Notes under the pieces: model-generated
The model's database searches: none
Told to the model about the DNA's origin: nothing
Seen by the model: only the letters and a program-made list of their open reading frames with translations
Assembly: GCA_028719045.1 (NCBI GenBank)
Contig: JAQULD010000033.1
Location: forward strand, 1-14,016
DNA from: Candidatus Omnitrophota bacterium
GTDB lineage: Bacteria > Omnitrophota > Koll11 > Gygaellales > Profunditerraquicolaceae
Direction of reading: 5' to 3'
DNA length: 14,016 nt
Translations under genes and position numbers: made by a program
Part shown: positions 1 to 5,922 of the stretch, piece after piece
Layout of the letters: the number at the start of each line of letters is the position of its first letter
Position numbering within the stretch: position 1 is the first letter of the stretch

Positions 1-87
1 GAAACTCCAGGTTCAAAATATGATAAGGCTAAAGAGCTGGGAGTGAAGATCATCGATGAAAACCAATTCAAGGAGCTGTTAAAATGA
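1..87 (+). CDS. ligA: NAD-dependent DNA ligase LigA, C-terminal end only (partial)
   Basis: The first 28 codons visible in this frame end at the TGA at 85-87. They read as the end of a BRCT domain: PGSKYDKAKELGV, followed by KIIDENQFKELL. That pattern (a G-SK-x-x-KA-x-x-LG-V core, an acidic E/D-x-x-F, then a leucine pair) is typical of the last helix and tail of bacterial LigA, which seals nicks with NAD+ during replication and repair. The catalytic parts lie upstream of the window. The stop overlaps the next start by four bases (ATGA), so translation is probably coupled. Another BRCT protein is possible, but the tail fits LigA best. Confidence 0.82.
   Translation, partial: ETPGSKYDKAKELGVKIIDENQFKELLK
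70..75 (+). promoter_or_regulatory. Shine-Dalgarno site for the small lipoprotein gene
   Basis: AAGGAG lies inside the end of ligA, eight bases before the ATG at 84. It supports that ATG over an in-frame TTG at 123, which would otherwise give a shorter, more typical lipoprotein signal peptide. Confidence 0.7.
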
Positions 88-614
88 GTAAAACGCGTTT
101 ATGCGGATATCATGCTTTTGTTTTGAAATGCGCGAGTTTTTTCTGCGCGGCCTGCCTGCTTATTTCCGCGTCAGGATGCGAGGCGCTTGTGAAAAAATTT
201 ACGCGTAAGCCAAAAAAAGAAAATCTTCCCAAGGAGGAACTGGTGCTGGCGCCCGAAGAATATAAAGCCCCGGTTATCCCCTCGGAAGAAGCCTACCGCC
301 AGTATTTTTTGTTCTGGAAATCCTGGCAGGATGAGCTTATCGATTCGCTTTCCCTGCAGTCCATGAACCATAAAAAGCAGGTCAGTTGTTCCGAGGAAGC
401 CATAAAAAACCTGGGGCAGTTGAAGAGTTTCCTCAAAGATGGCAAGCAGGATAAAATGGATAAATATATCGCGCGCCTGACAAGCCTAAGGAATGATATC
501 GCCAAAGACGTCTATGGAGTCAATGTGGTTTCAAACCGCCAGACAGCGGAGCTTCTCAAGAGCGAAATAATGCGCGACCTTTCTATCAATAAAATAAAAG
601 GTGACCTGAAATGA
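84..614 (+). CDS. Small predicted lipoprotein of unknown function
   Basis: This 176-residue protein belongs to no family I can name with certainty. The N-terminus is basic. A hydrophobic stretch follows at about residues 12-31, ending in ISASGC, a relaxed lipobox with Cys32 as the likely lipidated residue (Ala rather than Leu at -3). The mature part starts with a lysine-rich, probably flexible linker (about 36-62). It continues as a mainly helical domain with aromatic residues (YFLFWKSW, about 74-81) and a charged C-terminal half with heptad-like spacing. No catalytic motif is visible. The ATG overlaps the ligA stop and the TGA overlaps the next ATG by four bases, so it is embedded in an operon. 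An envelope or periplasmic structural or adaptor role is a guess; a simple membrane-anchored protein is the alternative. Confidence 0.7.
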   Translation: MSKTRLCGYHAFVLKCASFFCAACLLISASGCEALVKKFTRKPKKENLPKEELVLAPEEYKAPVIPSEEAYRQYFLFWKSWQDELIDSLSLQSMNHKKQVSCSEEAIKNLGQLKSFLKDGKQDKMDKYIARLTSLRNDIAKDVYGVNVVSNRQTAELLKSEIMRDLSINKIKGDLK

Positions 615-1237
615 TACTGGAAGTCGTAAGGGTCGGCGAATTGCTGGTCAATTGTTACGTGCTTGCTTCTTCCGGAAACTGCGGCGCCGTGATCATCGAT
701 CCGGGGGATGATGAGGATAAGATCAGGGCGGCTTTAAATAAGCACGGGTTAAAACCGGCTTTAGTGGTTAACACGCACGGCCATTTCGACCACATAGGCT
801 GCGATGACAGGTTCGGCGTGCCGGTTTTAATACACAGCCGGGACGTTTTTCTTTTAAAAGATCCCGGGGCAAACCTGCCGTTTGAACTGCCGCGCCAGAT
901 AAGCGTGAACGCCGAAATCAGGGCCGTGGAAGACGGGGAAATAATCGATTCTGACGGCGTGCGGCTGGAGGTTATACATGTCCCCGGGCATACCCCGGGC
1001 GGCATAGCCCTGCGCCTCATTTCTTCAAAAGAAAATATTCTATTCAGCGGGGATTCTTTGTTCCGTAACAGCATCGGCAGGGCGGATTTTCCCGGCGCGG
1101 ATGAAGAAACGCTGATCAGTTCTATCAAGTCGAAGTTATTGGTATTGCCTTCCGATACCGTTGTTTATCCCGGCCACGGGCCGTCTTCGACGATAAAACA
1201 TGAAAAAGAAAATAACCCGTTCTTAATCCAGGGGTAA
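611..1237 (+). CDS. MBL-fold metal-dependent hydrolase (glyoxalase II-like)
   Basis: This 208-residue protein has the complete metal-binding set of the metallo-beta-lactamase fold. THGHFDH gives His56, His58, Asp60 and His61; PGHTPGG gives His127; FSGD gives Asp148; PGHGP gives His189. The length and order match the short glyoxalase II-like group (YcbL/GloB-like), which hydrolyses thioesters such as S-lactoylglutathione or related substrates, probably in the cytoplasm. No signal peptide is seen. The C-terminal substrate domain of true GloB is lacking, so the substrate is open. The ATG at 611 overlaps the previous stop and is preceded by AAAGGTGA at 597-604. The neighbours do not explain its role. 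Confidence 0.88.
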   Translation: MILEVVRVGELLVNCYVLASSGNCGAVIIDPGDDEDKIRAALNKHGLKPALVVNTHGHFDHIGCDDRFGVPVLIHSRDVFLLKDPGANLPFELPRQISVNAEIRAVEDGEIIDSDGVRLEVIHVPGHTPGGIALRLISSKENILFSGDSLFRNSIGRADFPGADEETLISSIKSKLLVLPSDTVVYPGHGPSSTIKHEKENNPFLIQG

Positions 1238-1243
1238 GCTGCC

Positions 1244-2131
1244 ATGCAGGAATTAATCGAAGCTTTCTTGAATTATCTTTCGGTGGAACGCGGGTTATCC
1301 CAGAACACGATCGTTTCCTACAGGAAGGACCTGTTTTTCTTCGGGGATTATCTTAAAGGCTGTTCCATAGATAATTTTTCCAAAGCCGGCAGGAACGATA
1401 TTTCAAACTTCATGTTTTACGAAAAGGACAAGGGGCTGGGGGTAAATTCCATTTCCCGCCGCCTGGCCGCGATAAGGATGTTTTTCAGGTTCCTGGTGCG
1501 TGAAAGGATCCTCAAAGCCGATCCCACCGCTTTGATCGATTCTCCGAAATTATTCAAAAAGATCCCCGAAACGCTTTCTTTCGAAGAAGTCGAGGCGTTA
1601 CTAAGCCAGCCCAATATAAAGAATAAACAGGGCGTAAGGGATAAAGCGATCTTAGAGACGCTTTATGCCACGGGCATGCGCGTTTCGGAAGTGGTGCATT
1701 TGAAAAAAGACGACGTGAATTTGGAAGTGGGGTTTTTGCGTTGTATCGGCAAAGGCAATAAGGAACGTGTTATCCCTCTGGGCAAGAAGGCGGTCGCCGC
1801 CATTAACAGGTACCTGGAGGTGACCCGGCCTTATTTAACGAAAGGAAAAGAATCGGAATTCCTGTTCTTGAACCGCTTCGGGACAAAAATTTCCAGGCAG
1901 TCTTTATGGAAGATCATTAAAAGGCACGCGAAGTCCGCGCGGATAAAAAAACCGATTAAACCCCATATCTTAAGGCATTCATTCGCCACGCACCTTTTGG
2001 AAAGAGGAGCGGACCTGCGTTCTGTCCAGGAGATGCTCGGGCATTCGAACATTTCCACGACCCAGATCTACACGCATATAAACAAGGACAGGCTAAAGAC
2101 TATCCACAGGCTGTTTCATCCAAGGCCTTAG
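1244..2131 (+). CDS. xerD: Tyrosine recombinase, XerD-like
   Basis: This 295-residue protein has the size and two-domain plan of XerC/XerD. An N-terminal SAM-like DNA-binding domain (about 1-95) precedes a catalytic domain with all active-site residues: Arg146 (ATGMRVSE), Lys170 (GKGNKER), His241 and Arg244 (HILRHSFATH), His267 (LGHSNIS) and nucleophile Tyr276 (TTQIYTH). The end (RLKTIHRLFHPR) is closer to XerD than XerC. Family members resolve chromosome dimers at dif with FtsK at division. The ATG is preceded by AGGGG (1230-1234), six bases after the previous gene. No integrase-type features, attachment sites or cargo genes are nearby, so a housekeeping role is more likely than a phage one. 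XerC versus XerD cannot be settled from one copy. Confidence 0.88.
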   Translation: MQELIEAFLNYLSVERGLSQNTIVSYRKDLFFFGDYLKGCSIDNFSKAGRNDISNFMFYEKDKGLGVNSISRRLAAIRMFFRFLVRERILKADPTALIDSPKLFKKIPETLSFEEVEALLSQPNIKNKQGVRDKAILETLYATGMRVSEVVHLKKDDVNLEVGFLRCIGKGNKERVIPLGKKAVAAINRYLEVTRPYLTKGKESEFLFLNRFGTKISRQSLWKIIKRHAKSARIKKPIKPHILRHSFATHLLERGADLRSVQEMLGHSNISTTQIYTHINKDRLKTIHRLFHPRP

Positions 2132-2161
2132 GTTTAAATAAAGAGCAAAGGGAATTCTTAA

Positions 2162-3448
2162 ATGAAAGAATATTTAAAAAAGCTGCCCGATGAAATCTTA
2201 AAGCTGATAGAGCTGGCCGGTAAAACTTCGGAAGCCATGGGCTGTGATTGTTATGTTATCGGGGGATTTGTGCGCGACCTGATCCTTAGAGTGGATAACT
2301 TTGACCTTGATATCGCGGTCGAAGGTGACGGCATCGCTTTTGCCGGGAGATTAGCGAAAGAACTTGGCGCCAAGCTCGTTACGCACCGCAGGTTCGGCAC
2401 GGCTACCATCGCCCTTAAACATCACTTAAAAATAGACGTCGCCACTACCCGCAGGGAATTTTACCCTGAACCGGCGAGCCTGCCCGTTGTTTCTTCCGGA
2501 AGCCTTAAGGATGATTTAGCCAGGAGGGATTTTACCATCAATTCGCTGGCCATATCCATAAACGGCAGCGAATTCGGAAAGCTGGTGGACATTTTTGGCG
2601 GCGCCGGGGATATCGCCGGGAAAAAGGTGCGGGTATTGCATAATTTAAGCTTTATAGACGACCCCACCAGGATTTTACGCGCGGTCCGTTTCGAAAAAAG
2701 ATACGATTTCAGTATCGAGAAAAACACGCTGGGCCTTCTTAAAAGCGCGGTTAAGCAGGGTATGCTGGAAAAAGTGGAACCGCAGAGGCTGCGCGACGAA
2801 CTTATACTGATGCTTAAAGAAAAGTTGCCTTTTAAGTGCCTGTCGCGCCTGGAGAAACTGTGCGGATTTAAGTTTATAAACAGCCGCTTGAAACTTAAAA
2901 ACACTTCTTACGGATTATTCCATGCTATAGACCGCCAGGTCGATTGGTATAGAAAAGAGCATCATCACCGCAGGCACCTGGATGGGTGGTTGGTCTATCT
3001 TATGGCGCTCCTGGACGGCCTGGATGCCGGGCAGGCGGACGCGGTCTGTAAAAAATTCGTTTTCCGCAAGGGAGAGGAAAAAAGGCTGTTAAGTTCTAAA
3101 ACGCTGGACAAGAAAATGATCGGTTTGTTGAGTAAGCCCGAAGTGGCCCCGAGCAGGGCCTTTAAGATGCTTGAGCCGCTAAGTTACGAGGTGATACTTT
3201 TTATGCGCGCCCGCTACGAAAATCCTAATCTGCGCAGGCATATCGATGATTTTCTTAACTTTCACAACGGTACCAGTATTTCCATTTCAGGCCATGACCT
3301 GAGGCACCTGGGGATAGCGCCCGGTCCGTGTTACCAGGACATTTTCTTCAAAGTGCTCAATGCCAAGCTGGACGGTAAAATAAAAACTAAAGAGGAGGAG
3401 CTGGAATTTGTAAAAAAAATGATCAAGGGCAAGGATCGCGATCGATGA
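2162..3448 (+). CDS. Class II CCA tRNA nucleotidyltransferase / poly(A) polymerase family protein
   Basis: This 428-residue member of the class II nucleotidyltransferase superfamily either repairs or adds the 3' CCA end of tRNA or adds poly(A). The head domain has IGGFVRD (about 33-39), then the metal-binding DLD (Asp48, Asp50). RRDFTIN (121-127) follows, then the DDPTRILRAVRF segment (166-177) and EPQRLRDE (206-213), the neck motif. The rest is a helical body and tail. The C-terminal GHDLRHLGIAPGP resembles that of CCA-type enzymes from Aquifex and deltaproteobacteria. No HD phosphohydrolase domain is visible. Specificity (CCA, CC, A or poly(A)) cannot be read from these motifs, so I leave the symbol empty. 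AAAGGGA at 2147-2153 supports the ATG. It lies 35 bases before rbfA, in an RNA-metabolism context. Confidence 0.9.
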   Translation: MKEYLKKLPDEILKLIELAGKTSEAMGCDCYVIGGFVRDLILRVDNFDLDIAVEGDGIAFAGRLAKELGAKLVTHRRFGTATIALKHHLKIDVATTRREFYPEPASLPVVSSGSLKDDLARRDFTINSLAISINGSEFGKLVDIFGGAGDIAGKKVRVLHNLSFIDDPTRILRAVRFEKRYDFSIEKNTLGLLKSAVKQGMLEKVEPQRLRDELILMLKEKLPFKCLSRLEKLCGFKFINSRLKLKNTSYGLFHAIDRQVDWYRKEHHHRRHLDGWLVYLMALLDGLDAGQADAVCKKFVFRKGEEKRLLSSKTLDKKMIGLLSKPEVAPSRAFKMLEPLSYEVILFMRARYENPNLRRHIDDFLNFHNGTSISISGHDLRHLGIAPGPCYQDIFFKVLNAKLDGKIKTKEEELEFVKKMIKGKDRDR

Positions 3449-3483
3449 ACGTATAGCGGTTTTTCCAAAGAAAGGAAACAGAC

Positions 3484-3864
3484 ATGTTAAGACGGGAAAA
3501 AGTGCAGGAAGCGTTACAAAGGGAAGTCAGCAGTATAATTCAGACGGAATTAAAAGACCCGCGCCTCGGGTTCGTCACCATCACCAAGGCCGAGATCACG
3601 CCGGATTTGCGCCACGCGAAGGTGTTTTTCAGCGTCCTGGGTAAAGATCAGGATTATAAAAAAACCCAAGAGGCCCTCGATTCCGCGCTGGGGTTTATCC
3701 GTAAATTAGTCACCGAGAGAATTAATTTGAGGTTTTCTCCGGAGATCCTTTTCAGGGAAGACAGGGCTTCCGAATATTCCTGCCGCATAGAGGAAGTCCT
3801 AAACGAGATCAAGGAGCAAAATGAGCCTAAAAAAAGCGATAGAGTTCATAAAGAAAAGAAATAA
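3484..3864 (+). CDS. rbfA: 30S ribosome-binding factor A
   Basis: RbfA is a small KH-type protein that binds the 30S subunit and helps late 16S rRNA 5'-end maturation, notably in the cold. This 126-residue copy shows the family signature: ELKDPRLGFVTIT (about 22-34), ITPDLRHAKVFFSVLG (38-53), and later LRFSPEILFREDRA (82-95). The lysine-rich tail after about 110 is variable and is encoded in DNA shared with the next gene's start. AAGGA at 3472-3476 sits seven bases before the ATG. In many bacteria rbfA follows infB; here it follows a CCA-type nucleotidyltransferase, which still fits RNA and ribosome maturation. Confidence 0.95.
   Translation: MLRREKVQEALQREVSSIIQTELKDPRLGFVTITKAEITPDLRHAKVFFSVLGKDQDYKKTQEALDSALGFIRKLVTERINLRFSPEILFREDRASEYSCRIEEVLNEIKEQNEPKKSDRVHKEKK
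3811..3816 (+). promoter_or_regulatory. Shine-Dalgarno site for nrnA, inside rbfA
   Basis: AAGGAG is followed four bases later by the ATG at 3821, which lies 44 bases before the end of rbfA. It supports this internal start and therefore the long overlap of the two reading frames. Confidence 0.65.
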
Positions 3865-4804
3865 TTTCTTAATTACCAGCCACACCAATATGGAAGGCGA
3901 TGCCCTGGGTTCCGAACTGGCTTTTTACCGCCTGGTTAAAAAACTGGGCAAGAACGCCTGCGTGGTAAATGACGACGTCGTTCCCTACGGGTACGAATTC
4001 CTGCCGGAAACAGGGGTCATAAAAAGATACAAAGGGGGCAAGTCGAATGTGAAATTTGACGCGGTCACCGTCCTGGATTGCTCTGATTTAAAAAGGACAG
4101 GAGAGGTCTATACCCTGAATAAAGAGAATAAGCCGGTCCTTAATATAGACCATCATATCAGCAATGTAAAGTTCGGGGAAACAAATTGGATCGAGCCGTA
4201 TGCCGCTTCATGCACGCAGATGATTTATAAGCTCTACAGGAAAATGAAGGTCCCCCTGGACCGGGATACCGCTTTGCTTCTGTATGTCGGAATAGTCACC
4301 GACACCGGGTCTTTCCGTTATTCCAACACCACTCCCGAAACCCACAAAGCGGCAGCCGAACTGCTTAAATTCGGCCTTGAACCGCCGAAGATCTACAAGA
4401 ACATACATGAAAACATACCGTATGAGGATATGAAGTTCTTAAGCAGTATACTGCCGCATATGAAACGCTCAGCCGGAGGAAGGATCGCCTGGTTTGAGCT
4501 CAGGAAAGAAATTTTCAGGGGACACAAAAAATTGTCCTTTGATCTTTCCGAGGAGATATTGGCTTTTGCCCGTTCCATCAAAGGCGTGGAAGTGGCGATC
4601 CTTTTCAAGGAGAACCTTAAAACCGCAAATGAGGTAAGGGTCAATTTAAGGTCGCAGGGCAAGGTCGACGTGAATGAAGTCGCGCGCGCCTGCGGCGGCG
4701 GCGGGCACAAAACCGCCAGCGGCTGCACGGTACTCGGCAGGATGGAAGAAGTCCGGGACCGGGTTTTAAGAAAGATCAAAACGGCGTTCAAGGCGGAAAA
4801 ATAA
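3821..4804 (+). CDS. nrnA: DHH/DHHA1 phosphoesterase, NrnA-like (oligoribonuclease / pAp phosphatase)
   Basis: This 327-residue DHH-family protein probably degrades short RNA oligonucleotides and dephosphorylates 3'-phosphoadenosine 5'-phosphate in the cytoplasm. The DHH domain has SHTNMEGDALGS (20-31, His21, Glu25, Asp27), LDCSD (85-89, Asp86), the namesake IDHH (Asp110, His111, His112) and GIVTDTGSFRYS (157-168, Asp161). The C-terminal DHHA1 domain has the nucleotide-binding CGGGGHKTASG (291-301). The length is typical. The first motif usually reads PDGD; here it is MEGD, so a metal-ligand Asp is replaced by Glu. It overlaps rbfA by 44 bases and precedes ribF by 11, matching the rbfA-nrnA-(truB)-ribF order of many genomes but without truB between. 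The assignment to NrnA rather than another DHH subgroup rests on length and position. Confidence 0.9.
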   Translation: MSLKKAIEFIKKRNNFLITSHTNMEGDALGSELAFYRLVKKLGKNACVVNDDVVPYGYEFLPETGVIKRYKGGKSNVKFDAVTVLDCSDLKRTGEVYTLNKENKPVLNIDHHISNVKFGETNWIEPYAASCTQMIYKLYRKMKVPLDRDTALLLYVGIVTDTGSFRYSNTTPETHKAAAELLKFGLEPPKIYKNIHENIPYEDMKFLSSILPHMKRSAGGRIAWFELRKEIFRGHKKLSFDLSEEILAFARSIKGVEVAILFKENLKTANEVRVNLRSQGKVDVNEVARACGGGGHKTASGCTVLGRMEEVRDRVLRKIKTAFKAEK

Positions 4805-4815
4805 ATCAGCGCAAT

Positions 4816-5748
4816 ATGAAAATAATCCTTCGTCTAAAGGATATAAAAAAATTCAAGGACCCCGTAGTCGCTATAGGGGTATTCGACGGCCTGCATATAG
4901 CCCACCAGAGAATATTGAATGAAGCAAAAAAGCAGGCCCTGAGGATAAACGGCAAGAGCCTGGTTTTGACTTTTTGGCCGCACCCCAAAAGGCGTTTCAG
5001 CATTTATTCCCTTGCGCATCGCCTTAGGCTGATCTCGGAACTCGGCATAGATGCCTGTGTAGTCATAAAGTTTGATAAGGCGTTTTCCAGGATGAGCCCC
5101 GGGGATTTCATAAAAAAGATACTCGCGCAAAGGATCGGCGCGCGTTTTATTTACGTCGGGGAGAATTTCAGGTTCGGCAGGAATGCCGCGGGATCAGTCG
5201 AGACACTGGAGGAATTTTCCGGCTTATACGGTTTCAAATTAAAGGTTTTTAAGCCTATGAGATCGGGAGGCCGGAAAATAAGCAGCACTTATATTCGCGA
5301 ACTGATCATTTCGGGAAAACTCGATAAAGCCAGGCGGCTTTTGTTAAGGCCGGTGAGCGTTTTCGGCAAAGTCATTAAAGGCACGGGCCTGGCCAGGCGC
5401 CTCGGGTTTCCTACGGCAAATATTCGCCCGCATCACGAGATACTGCCTCCGCCGGGGATTTACGCCGTCAGGGTGCTCCTGGATGGTCCGGCCCTGAACG
5501 GCGCCTGTTATATCGGAATACGCCCCACTTTTAAAGCGCAAAATTTACCGGCAAAGCCTGGAAAACGCGGCCCCCAAAACAATATCGAAGTGCATATTTT
5601 TGATTTTAATAAAAATATTTACGGCAGCCTGCTTGAGATACAGTTTATCAAAAAGATAAGGAATGAGCGCCAGTTCTCCTCCCCGGAGCTTCTTATCGAA
5701 CAGATCAGAAAAGATATAAAATCCGCCCGCGGTATTCTCCTCCACTAA
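4816..5748 (+). CDS. ribF: Bifunctional riboflavin kinase / FAD synthetase
   Basis: RibF phosphorylates riboflavin to FMN and adenylates FMN to FAD. This 310-residue protein has the usual length and both domains. The N-terminal FAD synthetase has IGVFDGLHIAHQ (20-31), TFWPHPKR (52-59), VGENFRFG (114-121) and ISSTYIRELI (155-164). The C-terminal riboflavin kinase has RRLGFPTANI (194-203), GIYAV (214-218), IGIRPTF (233-239) and the catalytic Glu258 in NIEVHIFDF. The nucleotide-binding motif normally ends H-x-GH; here the glycine is alanine (HIAH). No good Shine-Dalgarno sequence precedes the ATG, 11 bases after nrnA, so translation may depend on the upstream gene. There is no leader long enough for an FMN riboswitch. 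It is the last gene of this run. Confidence 0.95.
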   Translation: MKIILRLKDIKKFKDPVVAIGVFDGLHIAHQRILNEAKKQALRINGKSLVLTFWPHPKRRFSIYSLAHRLRLISELGIDACVVIKFDKAFSRMSPGDFIKKILAQRIGARFIYVGENFRFGRNAAGSVETLEEFSGLYGFKLKVFKPMRSGGRKISSTYIRELIISGKLDKARRLLLRPVSVFGKVIKGTGLARRLGFPTANIRPHHEILPPPGIYAVRVLLDGPALNGACYIGIRPTFKAQNLPAKPGKRGPQNNIEVHIFDFNKNIYGSLLEIQFIKKIRNERQFSSPELLIEQIRKDIKSARGILLH

Positions 5749-5766
5749 AAACAGCCCTTTTTTACA

Positions 5767-5806
5767 GGTAAATACCACAATATATGCGTATCCGGCCTTA
5801 TTTACC
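5767..5806. repeat. Inverted repeat with 8-bp arms after ribF
   Basis: GGTAAATA (5767-5774) is perfectly complementary in reverse to TATTTACC (5799-5806), with 24 bases between. The stem is AT-rich with a large loop and no T-run follows, so it is a poor intrinsic terminator. It could still be a weak RNA stem at the end of the upstream run, a protein site, or chance. Confidence 0.35.
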
Positions 5807-5848
5807 CCACTATGCGTTGTATATCAATAAGTTAGGTGAATTTTTGTC

Positions 5849-5877
5849 TTGACAAGAAAATAAAATTTAACTATACT
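5849..5877 (+). promoter_or_regulatory. Promoter of the division and cell wall cluster (sigma70 type)
   Basis: A perfect -35 box TTGACA (5849-5854) is followed by a 17-base spacer and a -10 box TATACT (5872-5877), one mismatch from TATAAT. The DNA around it is AT-rich. A start of transcription near 5884 would give a leader of about 39 bases before the mraZ ATG. This is the only strong promoter I can see in the window and probably drives mraZ through murD and beyond. Confidence 0.82.
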
Positions 5878-5885
5878 TGGAATAC

Positions 5886-5915
5886 AAAGTGGTAATAAGT
5901 GGAGTAAAGTGGGAG
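5886..5915 (+). promoter_or_regulatory. MraZ operator: three direct 10-bp boxes
   Basis: Three adjacent decamers share an AAGTGG core in the same phase: AAAGTGGTAA (5886-5895), TAAGTGGAGT (5896-5905) and AAAGTGGGAG (5906-5915). Known MraZ sites are arrays of 10-bp direct repeats just downstream of the mraZ promoter, with a TGGGN core in Escherichia coli and AAAGTG-type boxes in mycoplasmas. This array has that spacing, sequence and position, so autoregulation by MraZ is the natural reading. The whole array lies between the -10 box and the start codon. The third box contains the ribosome-binding GGGAG. Confidence 0.82.
5911..5915 (+). promoter_or_regulatory. Shine-Dalgarno site of mraZ, within the third MraZ box
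   Basis: GGGAG lies seven bases before the ATG at 5923. It is the end of the third operator decamer, so one short stretch serves as both DNA operator and ribosome-binding site. Confidence 0.65.
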
Positions 5916-5922
5916 ATTAAAT

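Noticed and set aside
123..614. Alternative TTG start giving a shorter, more typical lipoprotein signal peptide
   Set aside because: The ATG at 84 has a good AAGGAG site and the ATGA overlap with ligA; the TTG has no ribosome-binding site in front.
655..1128. 157-codon open frame on the minus strand
   Set aside because: It lies fully inside the MBL hydrolase gene, which has an intact metal-binding motif set. The minus-strand product is serine- and proline-rich without any recognisable domain.
1244..2131. Tyrosine recombinase as a sign of an integrated element
   Set aside because: The sequence and length are XerD-like, and no attachment-site repeats, cargo, toxin or phage genes adjoin. The gene sits in an ordinary operon.
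3434..3443. Perfect 10-bp palindrome GATCGCGATC near the end of the CCA-type enzyme gene
   Set aside because: It lies in coding sequence next to the stop, is short, and I saw no second copy in a regulatory place.
3460..3478. Small hairpin (TTTCC/GGAAA, 7-base loop) that could hide the rbfA ribosome-binding site
   Set aside because: The five-pair, AT-rich stem is too weak to call a regulatory element, and purine-rich sites often have such a match by chance.
4805..4815. FMN riboswitch before ribF
   Set aside because: Only 11 bases separate nrnA and ribF, far too few for the aptamer, and no aptamer-like sequence is recognisable upstream.
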